From Neoceratodus forsteri (Eukaryota > Chordata > Ceratodontiformes > Ceratodontidae), in assembly GCA_016271365.2 (NCBI GenBank), contig CM057454.1, positions 1,165,190,055-1,165,254,054 on the forward strand: a stretch of 64,000 nucleotides of DNA, in the 5' to 3' direction. The position numbers were made by a program, and so were the translations under genes. Below, one piece after another: positions 42,067 through 52,237 of this stretch. The stretch's first letter is position 1. Every line of letters starts with the position of its first letter. The notes beneath the pieces are model-generated. The model was not told the DNA's origin. It saw nothing but the letters and a program-made list of their open reading frames with translations, and did no database searches.

Positions 42067-42110
42067 GGAAGAGGGATAGTCTCTGGAGACCAGTTAGCGT
42101 CTGTGGAGAC

Positions 42111-42183
42111 AGACTAGGCAGGGACCATTTGGGCAGACTGGGGGCGAGCTGTCCTTTTCTGCCAATAATTTCTGTGTTTCAGA
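42111..42183 (+). mobile_element. Solo CR1 3' end
   Basis: The 3' UTR motif (GGCAGACTGG ... CTGTCCTTTTCTGCC) is followed by an 8-bp-unit tail (ATTTCTGTGTTTC). Only about 73 bp remain, a very short 5'-truncated insertion. Confidence 0.65.
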
Positions 42184-43384
42184 TATCCTCATTAATAAAG
42201 AAACATGAGTAAACAGTTACAGAAAATAGCAATGGTCTCTGATGTATGTTGTAGCATTTTGCTTTTGTGGGCTTTTGCTTGTATTTTAAATGCAGTGCAG
42301 CACATCAGAGGGGTATAAACAAATGCCATGAAATTTAATATCACAACCCCACCCCAAGCCCGTGTGAAGAAATTGCCAATGCCTTAATTTGTACAAAGCT
42401 TATATTTCATTTAGCATCTTAGAATATTATTAATTTATGCTTGAAAATCTGAATTGACAGCACATTCTCTTTTGTGTGCTGCACCTTTTATATGAGGGAC
42501 AGGGCAATTTTGAAGGGTTAAACAAGGGATATCCCTCGTAATGAGGGACACTTGAGAGGTATCATTAGAAAACTGACACACGTGCGCAGCTTTTTTTTTT
42601 CCCATATTGGGTTGTCTCATGGCAGCCAGCTTGTCTCTAAGGGCTATACCCTGATCAGGCTAAACCCAGCCATCATTCAGCTGACTACTGGGATTTTCTG
42701 TAACATTTTTTCCCTCCCATCTCCTCTGGTGAGTGCAAATGCCTCTGTCAGCCTTGCACAACTACCGCTTCCCCTGAGGAAGAAGCAATCTCCCTGGCCC
42801 AGCCACAGGATTTGCTGTGCTGGCAGAACCTGCTGCCAACCCTCCCTGACCAAGATGTATGGCCAGGAGGCAGCTGTCTCAGCCATGGCCTACCTCCCAA
42901 CATGACGATCCGAGCTTGCTTCCAAACCCAGGTTATCAGCAGGGCAGCGTGACGCTCTGCTGCTGGGCCATGGGGGTGGACTCAAAACCTAATATTTAGG
43001 GTCAATAAACCTAACAAAATTGGTGATATTCTGTTTTCTAGTTTTAAAGTTATAAGAGCTTACAATTCTGCATTTTCTATAGTTGTGAAATGTAATTGTA
43101 AAGTTTCTGAACATTTTTAGGCTTACAACTCAGACACCTTTAAAGATAGAGCTCTCAAACTTGCTACTGTTTTGCATGGACCTTGAGAAAGTCATCATAC
43201 TAAACTTGGTGCAATGTGGACAAATACATTTTAAATGAGATGACACTAACAGAAATCACAGTTTGGGCAACATTTCTCAAACATTTCATGGAAATTTCAT
43301 GACATTATGTGGAACAAAATCATAATTTCACAAGAATGCTGCTGGCAGAAGATAAATTTCACCCAGCCTTAATCATCTGTTAGA
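42184..43384. other. Unassigned stretch
   Basis: A T-run lies at 42591-42600. The open frame 42552-42905 shows no motif. Nothing recognisable. Confidence 0.5.
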
Positions 43385-44680
43385 AATGGATCCCCACTTG
43401 AGGGTGTCAGCAGTTTCAAATACTTAGGAGTATTGCTAGATCCCTCCCTTGATTTTTCCCTCCATTACTCCTTAGTCTGCAACTCTGTTAATGCTAAGCT
43501 GGGCATGACTTTTAGGGTCAAACAGTACCTATCCCCAACTGCCTGACAGTCCATTGCTCAAAGTGTACTTCTGCCAGGTTTAACGTATAGCGTTTTGGCA
43601 TTATTGGGTACAAATAAAATTGTCCTCTCTATAGATGGGATATGCCATACAATAATGTGTGCCACTTTCCCCTTGCCTCTCCAAAGCTCACACATCACTG
43701 TCTCTCTACACTGGTCTGGGCTGGCCTTCCTATGCTGGCCAATGATCTCTTACTCTGGACCAGTATCTGCACAAACTCCTTTGAACAGGCTCCCTGTCTT
43801 CCCTAGACTAGGTATTTGCAGCACCCATCCCCTAGAAACTCACTAAGGTCTGTAGACATTAAGCCTCTCATTGAGCATCAATGCTCCACTGGCATAGGAT
43901 AACTGACTTTTGCACTCAATGCCTCTATCTACTGGAACTCCCTTTCCCCAGAATGATACCTCTTTCTCAGCCACCCGATCTTCGTTAAGGCTCTAAGGAC
44001 TCACTGGCCCTGATTTTCAAAGCATGGTGCAGGGCTTACGTCCTGCCCTGTGCCACGACACTTTGACTTTTGGCACAAGCTCTGTAACAGAGTTCCCCTG
44101 GAGTGCCACATGTTAGACCTGGAAAAGCTGGTCTAACGTGTGGCAAATACTGCATGGGATGGAAAATCTCATTAGATTGCCATGCGCCCCATGCACCATC
44201 TCATCGGTGCACCAGGGCTTGCAGCAATCTACGAGTTTGAAAATCCAGCTCACTGTGTCTTCCTGGCCCAGGCTCTTGCTAGTAGCCACACAACTGGCTG
44301 TACTAGCACTGTTGCTCTTTCCGCTTAATTTCTCTGATGTTTATTATCCGTTATACTGTTTATTGCACTCTGTATTGTTGTACCCACACACACAAAATTG
44401 AAATCACTGTGTCCTGTACCATGTTTTCTTTTTCTGCAAGCACATTTTTCAACATCAGCAACTACTGTATTTTTTTGTTTGCACTACTGCTTATTCGTGA
44501 TGTCTATTAATTGTAACCTCCTGAAGACGTTGCTCTCAATTTATGTATACTGTTTGCTGAAGATTTTTCCTGGTGTTAGTCTGTAATTCCCCCAGGTCAT
44601 GCCTGGAAATATGCACATGCATGCCTAGAGTATCATATCGGGTATGAAAAACAAATAAATACATTCTTTAGGAACCACCA
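43385..44680 (+). mobile_element. L2-D LINE, RT C-terminus and 3' UTR
   Basis: Plus strand: PLEGVSSFKYLGVLLDPSLD, then LTYSVLALLGTNKIVL (43,580), DGICHTIMCATFPLPLQSSH, SLHWSGLAFL and a tail with FSATRSSLRL. The 3' UTR ends near 44,680 with TATCATATCGGGTATGAAAA and AACAAATAAATACATTC. A 242-bp MITE interrupts it at 44,007. A separate L2-D copy starts right after it, so two copies of the same family lie head-to-tail. Confidence 0.75.
44007..44248. mobile_element. MITE, 242 bp, 7-bp target duplication
   Basis: CTCACTG occurs at 44000-44006 and 44249-44255. The ends are CCCTGATTTTCAAA and, inverted, CTGGATTTTCAAA. The L2-D ORF tail resumes after it. It is non-coding, and hAT-like by duplication length. 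Confidence 0.68.
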
Positions 44681-44689
44681 GCTCCATCT

Positions 44690-45267
44690 AAATTCTAGGA
44701 TGTGATCAATAATCTGCTCCACCTCTCACATTTGGGCTCTGATTTCACCTGCCCCAGATATACCTCTGGCATGATGACTGACCAGTTTGCCATAGCTAAT
44801 ACCTTAAATATCAAGTTTGTTGATTAAGCCCTGGCTATTGTCTGCCTACCTCCTGGATCTAGATCTCGTCCCTCCTCACAGCCTCCCTCACATTGGTGGT
44901 GGGAAATTTGCTTTTTCCAGCATTACCTATTCAGACATTCTCCAGGAGTTCTCCCACATCAAGGAGAGTTCCCACTCTGGTTCTGATGCCCTCCCCCTGT
45001 TTCTGAAGCTGGGAGCCTCAGCATTGTGGCCCCCATGGCCCATGTTTTAAACTGTTTCTGTGTCACAGGTATCTTCCCCTCACTCTGGAAGCATGCTACT
45101 GTTATCCTCTTGTGAAAAGGTGGCCCCTCCGACCCCAATGCTACTTATCAGCCTAGCTCCCTGCTCACTGTCCTCATCAAACTATTAGAAAGGCTACTTA
45201 CCAAACAACTATTTGACTACCTCACTAGTACACCATTCTTCGCTGAATATCAATCTGAATTTCATGC
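44690..45267 (+). pseudogene. L2-D reverse transcriptase, N-terminal part
   Basis: It reads FSSITYSDILQEFSHIKESS, HSGSDALPLFLKLGASAL, then SGIFPSLWKHATVILL, LLTVLIKLLERLLTKQLFDY and LTSTPFFAEYQSEFHAS. These are the RT palm/finger blocks before motif A. A CR1-G insertion at 45,268 splits it, and it resumes at 45,905. Confidence 0.78.
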
Positions 45268-45904
45268 TAGCAGAATGTTCAGATGCATAGGGAAGGGTAT
45301 GACCAGCAGAAAGACAGAGGTAATAATATCTCTGTATAGATCACTGGTGAGACCCCACCTCTAGTACTGTGTACAGTTCTGCCTGCCCCATCTCTGAAAG
45401 GACATAGATAGGGTAGCGGCAGTGCAAAGAAGGGCAACAAAAATGGTGCAGGGCTTGCATCAGAAGCCCTACGAAGAAACGTTTAAGGATTTAAATATGT
45501 ACTCCCTAGAAGACAGGATGGAATGGGGGGATATGATAGAGACATTCAAGTACCTCACAGCAATAAACAAGGTACAGGAAGGGTGCATTTTCCAAAGAGA
45601 AGGATGCTCGAGGACAAGGGATGACAGCATAAAATGGGGGGGCCTGAGAGGAAACATGAGGAAGTACTTCTTCATGGAGAGGGTGGTGGATGCTTTAAAC
45701 AGCCTCCAGAGGAAGGGATGGGTACTAGAATGGTCACAGGATTTAAGAATGCACAGGATAGACACAAGGGAATCTTAGAAGCAAGAAGGAGGTGTAAGCT
45801 GAAGTCCAACTAGGGTCGTGGGAGGACTACAGGTAGGTAATTTAGGGCAGATTAGGTGGGCCAAGTAGGCCTTATCTGCCGACAACTTCTGTGTTTCTAT
45901 GCTA
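45268..45904 (+). mobile_element. CR1-G LINE 3' end
   Basis: Thumb region: CIGKGMTSRKTEVIISLYRS, VRPHL then a stop, YCVQFCLPHL, then an open frame 45422-45778 (MQRRATKMVQGLHQKPYEET, MYSLEDRMEWGDMIETFKYL, GNMRKYFFMERVVDALNS). The 3' UTR has TAGGTGGGCCAAGTAGGCCT and a tail CTGTGTTTCTATGCTATG. It is a 5'-truncated copy inside L2-D. Confidence 0.85.
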
Positions 45905-46246
45905 TGTGTTCTACATCTACCTCTTTGCTCAGACTCACTCAAGGATGTGGTTCTTCAGACTGGTGCTCTTTTCTTTGAAAGCCTGTGATACTGTTGACTA
46001 CGTCTTCTATACAAGCTCACTATCTCTGCCCTATACTTGTCTTCCCTTTCCTGGTTCTCATCTTACCTTTCAAACTGTACTCAATCTGTCTCCATTGGCT
46101 CTGCTCTATCTGATTCTAGGCATATAACCATGGGAGTCCCTCAAGGCTCAGTTCTAGGGCCCCTCCCTTTTACTATTTTTGTAAATGATTTGTCACTTTC
46201 TGTACGATCCTGTAATATGCATATGTACACTGATAACACCATCCTT
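45905..46246 (+). pseudogene. L2-D reverse transcriptase, motifs A to C
   Basis: It resumes after CR1-G: SSLSWFSSYLSNCTQSVSIG, then SDSRHITMGVPQGSVLGPLP (motif B), FTIFVNDLSLSVRSCNMHMY and TDNTILF. The catalytic YADD reads YTDN, so the active site is destroyed. Repeat R1 then interrupts it. Confidence 0.78.
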
Positions 46247-46540
46247 TTTATGTTTGCTTGCGTGCATGTGCAAGAAACCTTATGTGACAGCTTAGGAAAG
46301 AAGCGGGGTTTTGGAGGTGCAGCACTCTGGCAGGCAATGCCCCCGCTGCATTTTGAGGCTTGGCCATGTTCCCCCAATGCTGTGGAGTGCTGCTGCTGAC
46401 ACTAGTTCAGCAAGCGTGCCACCAACTTGAAACTGATTTGTTGCTGCAATGAGGAAGTGTCCCATCATTTCAGGGCAGTGCCTTGCCTGGTGTAACATTT
46501 CAAGTTACATGGCAGCGGCTGTCGCCGTCCACCTCAGAGC
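46247..46540 (+). repeat. Unclassified dispersed repeat R1 (copy 2)
   Basis: Homologous to 36668-36905 up to the CCACCTC segment, with about 43 extra bases near 46478-46520. Like copy 1 it sits directly after a T-rich TTTATG in a LINE RT frame. Confidence 0.7.
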
Positions 46541-46800
46541 ACCCATAAAATCTGATGGGGCTGCCCAATCCCCCTGTCAGCATGTCCTCTCCCCAGATCA
46601 TTTGCCAAAGGGGGAGTCCACTCCCCCTTAGCATAATACCCCCCCATACATTTTGTTTGCCAAGGGGTGCCCAATCTCCCTTGGCATCATGTTTCCCCCC
46701 CCAAACACAGATCCTTGTTTCTTTGCCAACTGGGGGCCCAATCCCCATCGGTGCTAGTTCCCCCCCAAAAAACATGCAGGTGACACACTGGGAGCCCACC
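46541..46800. repeat. G/C-run minisatellite, about 70-bp unit, three to four copies
   Basis: The core TTTGCCAA followed by a GGGG run, CCCAATC and CCCTTGGCAT occurs near 46610, 46658 and 46720, with a related start near 46555 (GGGGCTGCCCAATCCCC). C-runs near 46640, 46693 and 46760 separate the units. It continues directly from R1 and may belong to the same element. Confidence 0.65.
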
Positions 46801-47278
46801 CCAGCATACCAAATCTACCTGCAAAAAAGGCAAACCTTTACACAATGGTTTTAATATTTTTTTTTTTTTACCTGAAAAGTAGAAAACGGTCCTTCATTGT
46901 GTCCAGTGCCCTCTCTCCAAACCTGCACCCACCCTCTGTGCACCCACATCCACACAACCCCCCCTCACCCTATACTTACCTTTAGAGCCAGCACGACGAT
47001 CTTCAGTGGACCGGGAACATGAGTGCACTCTTCAAAATTCAACTGCAAACTGAAGAAATGTCGGTAAGCTGTATAATGGCATAAATGTGTTTTGTTTTTT
47101 TCAACTTAGATGGATATCTTGCCCATTTTTGTGAATTTTGGCACCACATTTTCAACAAGGGGTTCTTCGGACCCCACCTCATGAATTCAGTCACTGTCAT
47201 GTCATCATTCGGTCCCGATAGGTGATTTCACAGTCACTGTTTGGAATCACCCTTCTGGACCAAGTAATGAGATGACAA
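46801..47278. other. Unassigned stretch
   Basis: A T-run lies at 46857-46869. No gene. Confidence 0.5.
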
Positions 47279-47960
47279 TGTTACTGTTCATGAGGTGGGC
47301 TCCCAAAAAGTCTATGTTGCACATTTGGTGAAAAAATGTCAAAAACTGACTGTGTTACGAGCGTGATTTGCACAGTTTCTATGCACACTCCTAACTCTGA
47401 CAATTTCTAATATTTTCACTCCAGATTTTCAGCATTGCCATTTTTTTGACACCTCCTTATGAACAGTATAGCTGTTATTTTTCACATCCTGCCCAAAATG
47501 TGTTTTCGTACATGTGGCGCACCATCGCACAGTTGCTGTGGGAAATCAGTGTTTGAGGCAGATTAACAAAATCACAGTGACACTGTTCATAGGTGGAGGT
47601 CCCAAAATGCCTATGTTAAAAATTTGGTGTCAACATTTTACAAAATAACTGTATTACTAGTGTGCGTTGTGCAGTTTCCATGCACTCTCATAAGTGCAAG
47701 ACTTTTTAATATTTTCACTCTAGATTTATAGCATTGCCATTTTTTCACACCTCCTTATGAACAGGACAGCTGTTATTTTTGACATCCTGCCCAAACTGTT
47801 TTCACACATGTGGTGCAGAAGGGTGCGGTCGCTGTAGCAAGTCAACATTTGACACAGATTAACAAAATCACAGTGCCACTGTTCATGAGCAGAGGTACCA
47901 AATGCTTTCATGAGACGGGGGTCACAAAAAGGCCATGCTGAAAATTTGTAGTGCAAATAC
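47279..47960 (+). repeat. Tandem repeat, about 298-bp unit, 2.3 copies
   Basis: Units start near 47279 (TGTTACTGTTCATGAGG), 47578 (TGACACTGTTCATAGG) and 47874 (TGCCACTGTTCATGAG, partial). Shared inner blocks include TTTTCACTCCAGATTT and TTTTCACTCTAGATTT, CACCTCCTTATGAACAG, and CAGATTAACAAAATCACAG. No reading frame persists through the units. Confidence 0.85.
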
Positions 47961-48014
47961 CAACAAATGCCTGGGGTGTTACAGTTTCTAACCATAACAT
48001 CCCACCCTGTACAT

Positions 48015-48330
48015 ACTGACAGGCATCAAGGGTGTGCCTTTGGATTGCTGTCTGTAATGCTCATGCCATTCTACCCCTACCCTGCAGCCAGTGACAGGCA
48101 TTGAGGTGTGCCTTGGACTCTTCGGCCCCAGAGTTCATCCCATTCTCCTATACCGCACCCATTTCAGCATATGTCCTTGTAGAATGAGGTGACTGTAAAG
48201 CTGAACACCCCAAGGCACACCTCAACACTTGTTAGTGTCTGCAGAATAGGGTGAGATGAAATGGCATGAGCGTTATGCATGATGACCCAAAGGCACACCC
48301 CGATGTCTGTCCATCTCTGTAGGGTGGAGG
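48015..48330. repeat. Four-copy array of a 25-bp motif, two direct then two inverted
   Basis: GACAGGCATCAAGGGTGTGC (48019) and GACAGGCATTGAGGTGTGCC (48092) face right. Near 48210 CCAAGGCACACCTCAACAC and near 48289 CCAAAGGCACACCCCGATG face left. Associated flanks (CATGCCATT; GAATGGGATGA-like) repeat as well. Confidence 0.75.
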
Positions 48331-50150
48331 AGGAGTTTGCGTGAAGTTCAGTACTTCACTGCCATTCCTATTCTGCATTTGTCTAACTTCTGCACTTCCA
48401 ATGCTAATACCAGCAAGCAAACATTCAGTATTGACAAATGCTTGTTATGTATGATATTATTCAAGACCCCTATTTAATAACTACACTCGGACTGGAATTT
48501 AAAAACAATCCCCAACAGTTATATGGCAAAACTTCCAACCGAATAGCACATAGTTCTTCATGTTTAGGACAGTAAACCCATGGAATTCACTTGCAATCCA
48601 AATAATTACTAGTAGTATAAAATCAATATATATTTTTTCAAACTTTGTTTATTCCTCCTACACATCCAGGCATCTGTCAGAGGTGCCTACATGACTCTTA
48701 CCTCTACTACTCCCCACAGTGACTCTCCACACCGGTTCTCCCTTCCATCGAGGGACTTCCTAGCACCCAGGATCACCCCCTGAGGCAGGGCCTGCCACTC
48801 CCTTTGGTGGCATCTTTCTGAGATTAGAGGATCCAGCCCACTCCGGAAATCGGCTGTGGATCCCCTGGGGTATTTATCCAGTGTTGGGGATGTGAGGGAG
48901 GTCTCCAAGGCCCCTGTCGCCTCCTTGCCATGCAGGGGTGTTTCCTTAGTTTCATCCCCAAATGTGGGTCATGTAATGTCACCCAGCCCGTGACATGGAT
49001 GCTCTCACCCACATCCAGAAGGCAGCCACCTGACGTCTTCCCCCTGCATGCAGCTCTTGGCGCTGCAGTGCCTCCGGTCTCCACCAGGGTCTCTGCGGTG
49101 CCAGGCTGTCCCTGGAACCTTCCCCAAGAGAAAGGACAGCAGTCCTCTGGATGCTCAGTCCTGTCTCTCCCCTACTGACCCATGGTGGCCTGGGCTCACT
49201 ACCGAACCTGGGTCATTGGCGTGGCATGAGGTGTGGCATTCAGCGCGTCAGCCCTCAGCGCCACTGGACTGAGACAAAATCAACATTTAAGTACAAATTG
49301 GATAACTATATCCTATCAGGGAATAGGATTAGTTATTACTAAATTAATTAAAAGGAGCATTCTTTGGTCTGGTGGTGCTGAGGGCTGAGGAGCTGGACAC
49401 CTTACCTCGCACTACACCGGTGATCCACGTTCGGGAAACAGCATGGGCCACCGGGTGCTGGCAGGGGTGGAAAAGAATGGAGCATCCGATGAACTGCTCT
49501 CCTTCTCCATGGAGTGCGATCAGCAGCTGTCAGTGCCTGTTCACCCCCTGCCGGAGGTTTTGGGACAGGACACAAGTGCAGCAATTCTTGGGAAGGATCT
49601 GGGGCCAAAGCCTGAAGGAAGTGCATGCAGATGCGTGTGCGTTTCCCCTCTGCCTGGCATCACTACATGTCTCCAGGTCCAGGGGCCAGAAAATAGAAAA
49701 CGGAAGGCACCCTGATCTCGGCTTGATGTCCATCCACACGTTCGCTGGCTCTGCTTCTCCCGGACTGAATCAGTACTGAGTGGGGAGTTGGGTGGCTCCT
49801 TGCCATCCCCTGCTACAGGGGGTAAGCCGCAGGGGGTTTCAGGGTGCAGCTGGAAGCATGGCAGAGATGGACAGCAGCTGGAATCCATCCAAAGATGCGG
49901 GGAAAATGGCAGAGATGATCAGGTAGGAGGAGCAAAAAAAGAGATCTCCAAAAAAAATAGATAAATAAGGCGCATTCTTGGGCCCATAAGCCTCCTAGCT
50001 CCTTCAGACCCCTTAGTATTAGTAAAACATAGGTTACTGTCCAGCTGGGCTTCTTTCTTCCTGATGTTGTGCAACTGCCACGTAAGACGATGAATTTCAG
50101 TATCTTCCATGATGACACAGAAAATTAGTTTTGTGGCCACACTGGTACTT
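48331..50150. other. Unassigned stretch, partly GC-rich
   Basis: 48,700-49,260 and 49,370-49,910 are richer in G+C than their surroundings and contain overlapping open frames on both strands in several phases (for example 49372-49779). I see no domain, splice pattern or repeat signature, so no gene is called. Confidence 0.45.
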
Positions 50151-50159
50151 GTGACAAAA

Positions 50160-50290
50160 GATCCAGAATAAGAGAGACGATTTGATACCTTTTATTGGAC
50201 CAACATAGATGTTACAAAAGAAAACAGGTACTTTACCTTCTGGACAACACTGAGTCTTTCATCAGAAGCTAATGCCAGTTATTTTGGAAG
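50160..50290. repeat. Possible old dispersed repeat (TTTTATTGGACCAAC type)
   Basis: GATTTGATACCTTTTATTGG followed by ACCAACATAGATGTTACAAA and CTGAGTCTTTCATCAGAAGC resembles a widespread vertebrate dispersed repeat as I remember it. I cannot name the family from sequence alone. Confidence 0.4.
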
Positions 50291-50349
50291 AATATATAGT
50301 GTATGAGTGAGTGCTGTTGTGTATAAAAATCAATCACTAAAACGTGCTT

Positions 50350-50422
50350 GTTGTGCTTCAGTAGTGACATCAAACATCTGTTGTGCTGCACTAGATACAG
50401 TATGTCAGTACTGAAGCACAAC
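50350..50422. repeat. Hairpin with perfect 14-bp arms
   Basis: GTTGTGCTTCAGTA (50350-50363) and TACTGAAGCACAAC (50409-50422) are exact reverse complements around a 45-nt loop. Confidence 0.85.
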
Positions 50423-50756
50423 AGAACTGAACCTGCCCTCACACTGAAATCTTCTCTAGCAATGCCAACCACTGTCAGCGCTGTCATTTGCGCCACTCCT
50501 GAAAGTCTGTGTCAGTGTAGTAGGCAAAGGTAAACAGGCATGGATAACACAATAAACTCAGCCACATCTGTTGAAAGGGCGAAATTCATCGCCAACCATT
50601 ATCGAGGGACATCTCTGATGAGACCTCGGACGTTTACTGAGGTAAAACCCTCCCCAGGTTGTGCTCAGATTTCCTTTTCCTGTTGCCCGATACTGAAACA
50701 CTGTCTTTTATTTTTTTTTCCTCAACCTGTAAACAGCACAGTCAAAGCCCAGTCTT

Positions 50757-50936
50757 TGCTCATACACTATAAAAGATTGTGTATGAGCAAATAAGCACAG
50801 ACAAGGGAGTGCTTAAATCTTGAAGTTTCCTTGGTAACAGGAGACCGCTCGAGCTGCGCTCTCAAGGTCAACTGTTACCAAGGAAACCTCTTGATTCAAG
50901 CACACCCTTGTTGTGCATACTTGCTCATACACAATC
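50757..50936. repeat. Long palindrome, about 66-bp arms
   Basis: The left arm 50775-50840 pairs with the right arm 50872-50936 around a loop of about 31 nt. End blocks GATTGTGTATGAGCAA and TTGCTCATACACAATC, and inner blocks TTTCCTTGGTAACAG and CTGTTACCAAGGAAA, are exact complements. TTTGCTCATACAC at 50757 is a third, inverted copy of the end block, forming an extra small hairpin. Confidence 0.88.
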
Positions 50937-50962
50937 ATCTATATTCTATTAACACCCAAATC

Positions 50963-50986
50963 ATACACACACACACACACACACAA
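50963..50986. repeat. (AC)n microsatellite
   Basis: A run of AC dinucleotides followed by an A-run. Confidence 0.9.
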
Positions 50987-51128
50987 AAAAAAACAGTCAA
51001 AAAAAAGTTGTAAACATTCTATTGGCCAAAGATCAGTTCAAAGTTCAACTGAGAACTATGTGGGAAGCACACAGTCTGTTATCCAAGAAGGCATTTCAAG
51101 GTCAAATGTCAACAGACCAGATAACACC

Positions 51129-51210
51129 TAGAAACATATAGACATAGAATCTGTTGGCAGATAAGGACCATGCAGCCCACCTAGTCTGTTCATTTAACTA
51201 CTTGGTTTGG
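51129..51210 (-). mobile_element. CR1-F LINE 3' end (part 1)
   Basis: It begins with a degenerate tail (CTAGAAACATATAGACATAG on the plus strand) and the conserved CR1 3' UTR (GGCAGATAAGGACCATGCAG). It is split by the full-length L1 and continues at 57,705. Confidence 0.8.
51195..51210 (+). repeat. Target-site duplication of the L1 (left; right copy 57689-57704)
   Basis: TAACTACTTGGTTTGG is present on both sides of the L1. The right copy directly follows the poly(A). A 16-bp duplication with a poly(A) tail is the mark of L1 target-primed insertion. Confidence 0.92.
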
Positions 51211-51385
51211 GGGAGTCACGTGATGCAGTCGCCCTGAAGGCAGCTCTCCTCCGTAGCTCCGGCCCTCCGACCTGCCAAACCGACCTTAGCTCAGTGTCTA
51301 TCTGACAATCTGCCTAATTCTCAACACTTTTAGCACTCAAAGAGCATCCTGTTTCTAAAGCACTGCTTTCTCGGCGATTTGCGAG

Positions 51386-52237
51386 ATGATCGCAAAGAAA
51401 AATGTGGTCAGATTTACTCCGCCTCCTACACCGGAAAAGGCCTCGAAAAAAGCCAGGGCTTCGATGAGCGAAGACATCCAGACATCGGAGACTACCCTTG
51501 ATGAACAACAGCCGCTCACACTACATAGATTCCTACAAGAATTCTCCCCATTTAAGGAAAGCATCTTAGCGATGACTGCAGAGATTAAATCTCTAACACA
51601 CGCTATGGAAGACTTGCAGCAAAAGGTAGCAGACGACAACGTGAGGATTAGCTCTTTGGAGAGGAAAACAGATAGGTTGGAACCTGAGATTACTGCGGTT
51701 AGGCAAAAGCTTGCCAAAATGGAATTAAAGGTAGAAGATTTAGAAAGTCGCAGTCGCCGGAAACAACGTAGTCATAATTGGTATTCCTGAAGGGGCTGAA
51801 ACTATATCTTTTATTCAAAAACTAGTAGAAAAACTGGCTGGGCCTTCACCTTTTGGCCCAAGCTACATTATTGAGCGTGCACACAGGGCTCTTCGCCCGA
51901 AACCATCGTCTGGTGCCCCCCCCGCCCACTGATTATCAAGTTTTTAAATTATCTGGAACGCCAACATATGTTCAATAAACTCAAAGAACTGAAGGAGATA
52001 CGATGGGAGGGTTCCAAGATCCGGATTGTACAAGATCTGCCTACTTCCATCAGACAGAAAAGAGCTCAGTTTCATCCTCTGATATCGAAGTTAATCGCTG
52101 CAAGTGTGAAATTCAAAATGTCTTATCCGGCTAAATTGGGTGTCATTATTTCAGGATCATGGGTTTCATTTGACGATTTTGACTCTGCCAAGAATGGGCT
52201 CAAGAATGCCTTCCCAAACTTATTTAAGGACACTTGA
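51386..52237 (+). pseudogene. L1 ORF1 protein (coiled coil, RRM, C-terminal domain), two compensating frameshifts
   Basis: ORF1 proteins trimerise through a coiled coil and bind L1 RNA as chaperones. Residues 1-45 are basic and Ser/Thr/Pro-rich. About 60-130 form a heptad-rich coiled coil (DLQQKVADDNVRISSLERK, ITAVRQKLAKMELKVEDLE). After SRSRRK the frame shifts by one base. The other frame gives NNVVIIGIPEGAETIS and SYIIERAHRALRPKPSSGAP, the RRM. The original frame returns at the C-run near 51918-51926 to give KFLNYLERQHMFNKLKE, IRIVQDLPTSIRQKRAQFHP and the C-terminal domain, ending FPNLFKDT. Start at the first Met after the 5' UTR. Two single-base indels are enough to explain the break. Confidence 0.87.

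Noticed and set aside
42552..42905. 117-residue plus-strand frame
   Set aside because: No recognisable domain. An antisense frame of similar length overlaps it.
49372..49779. 135-residue open frame in a GC-rich stretch
   Set aside because: Overlapping open frames on both strands, no domain or splice context, and composition explains the openness.
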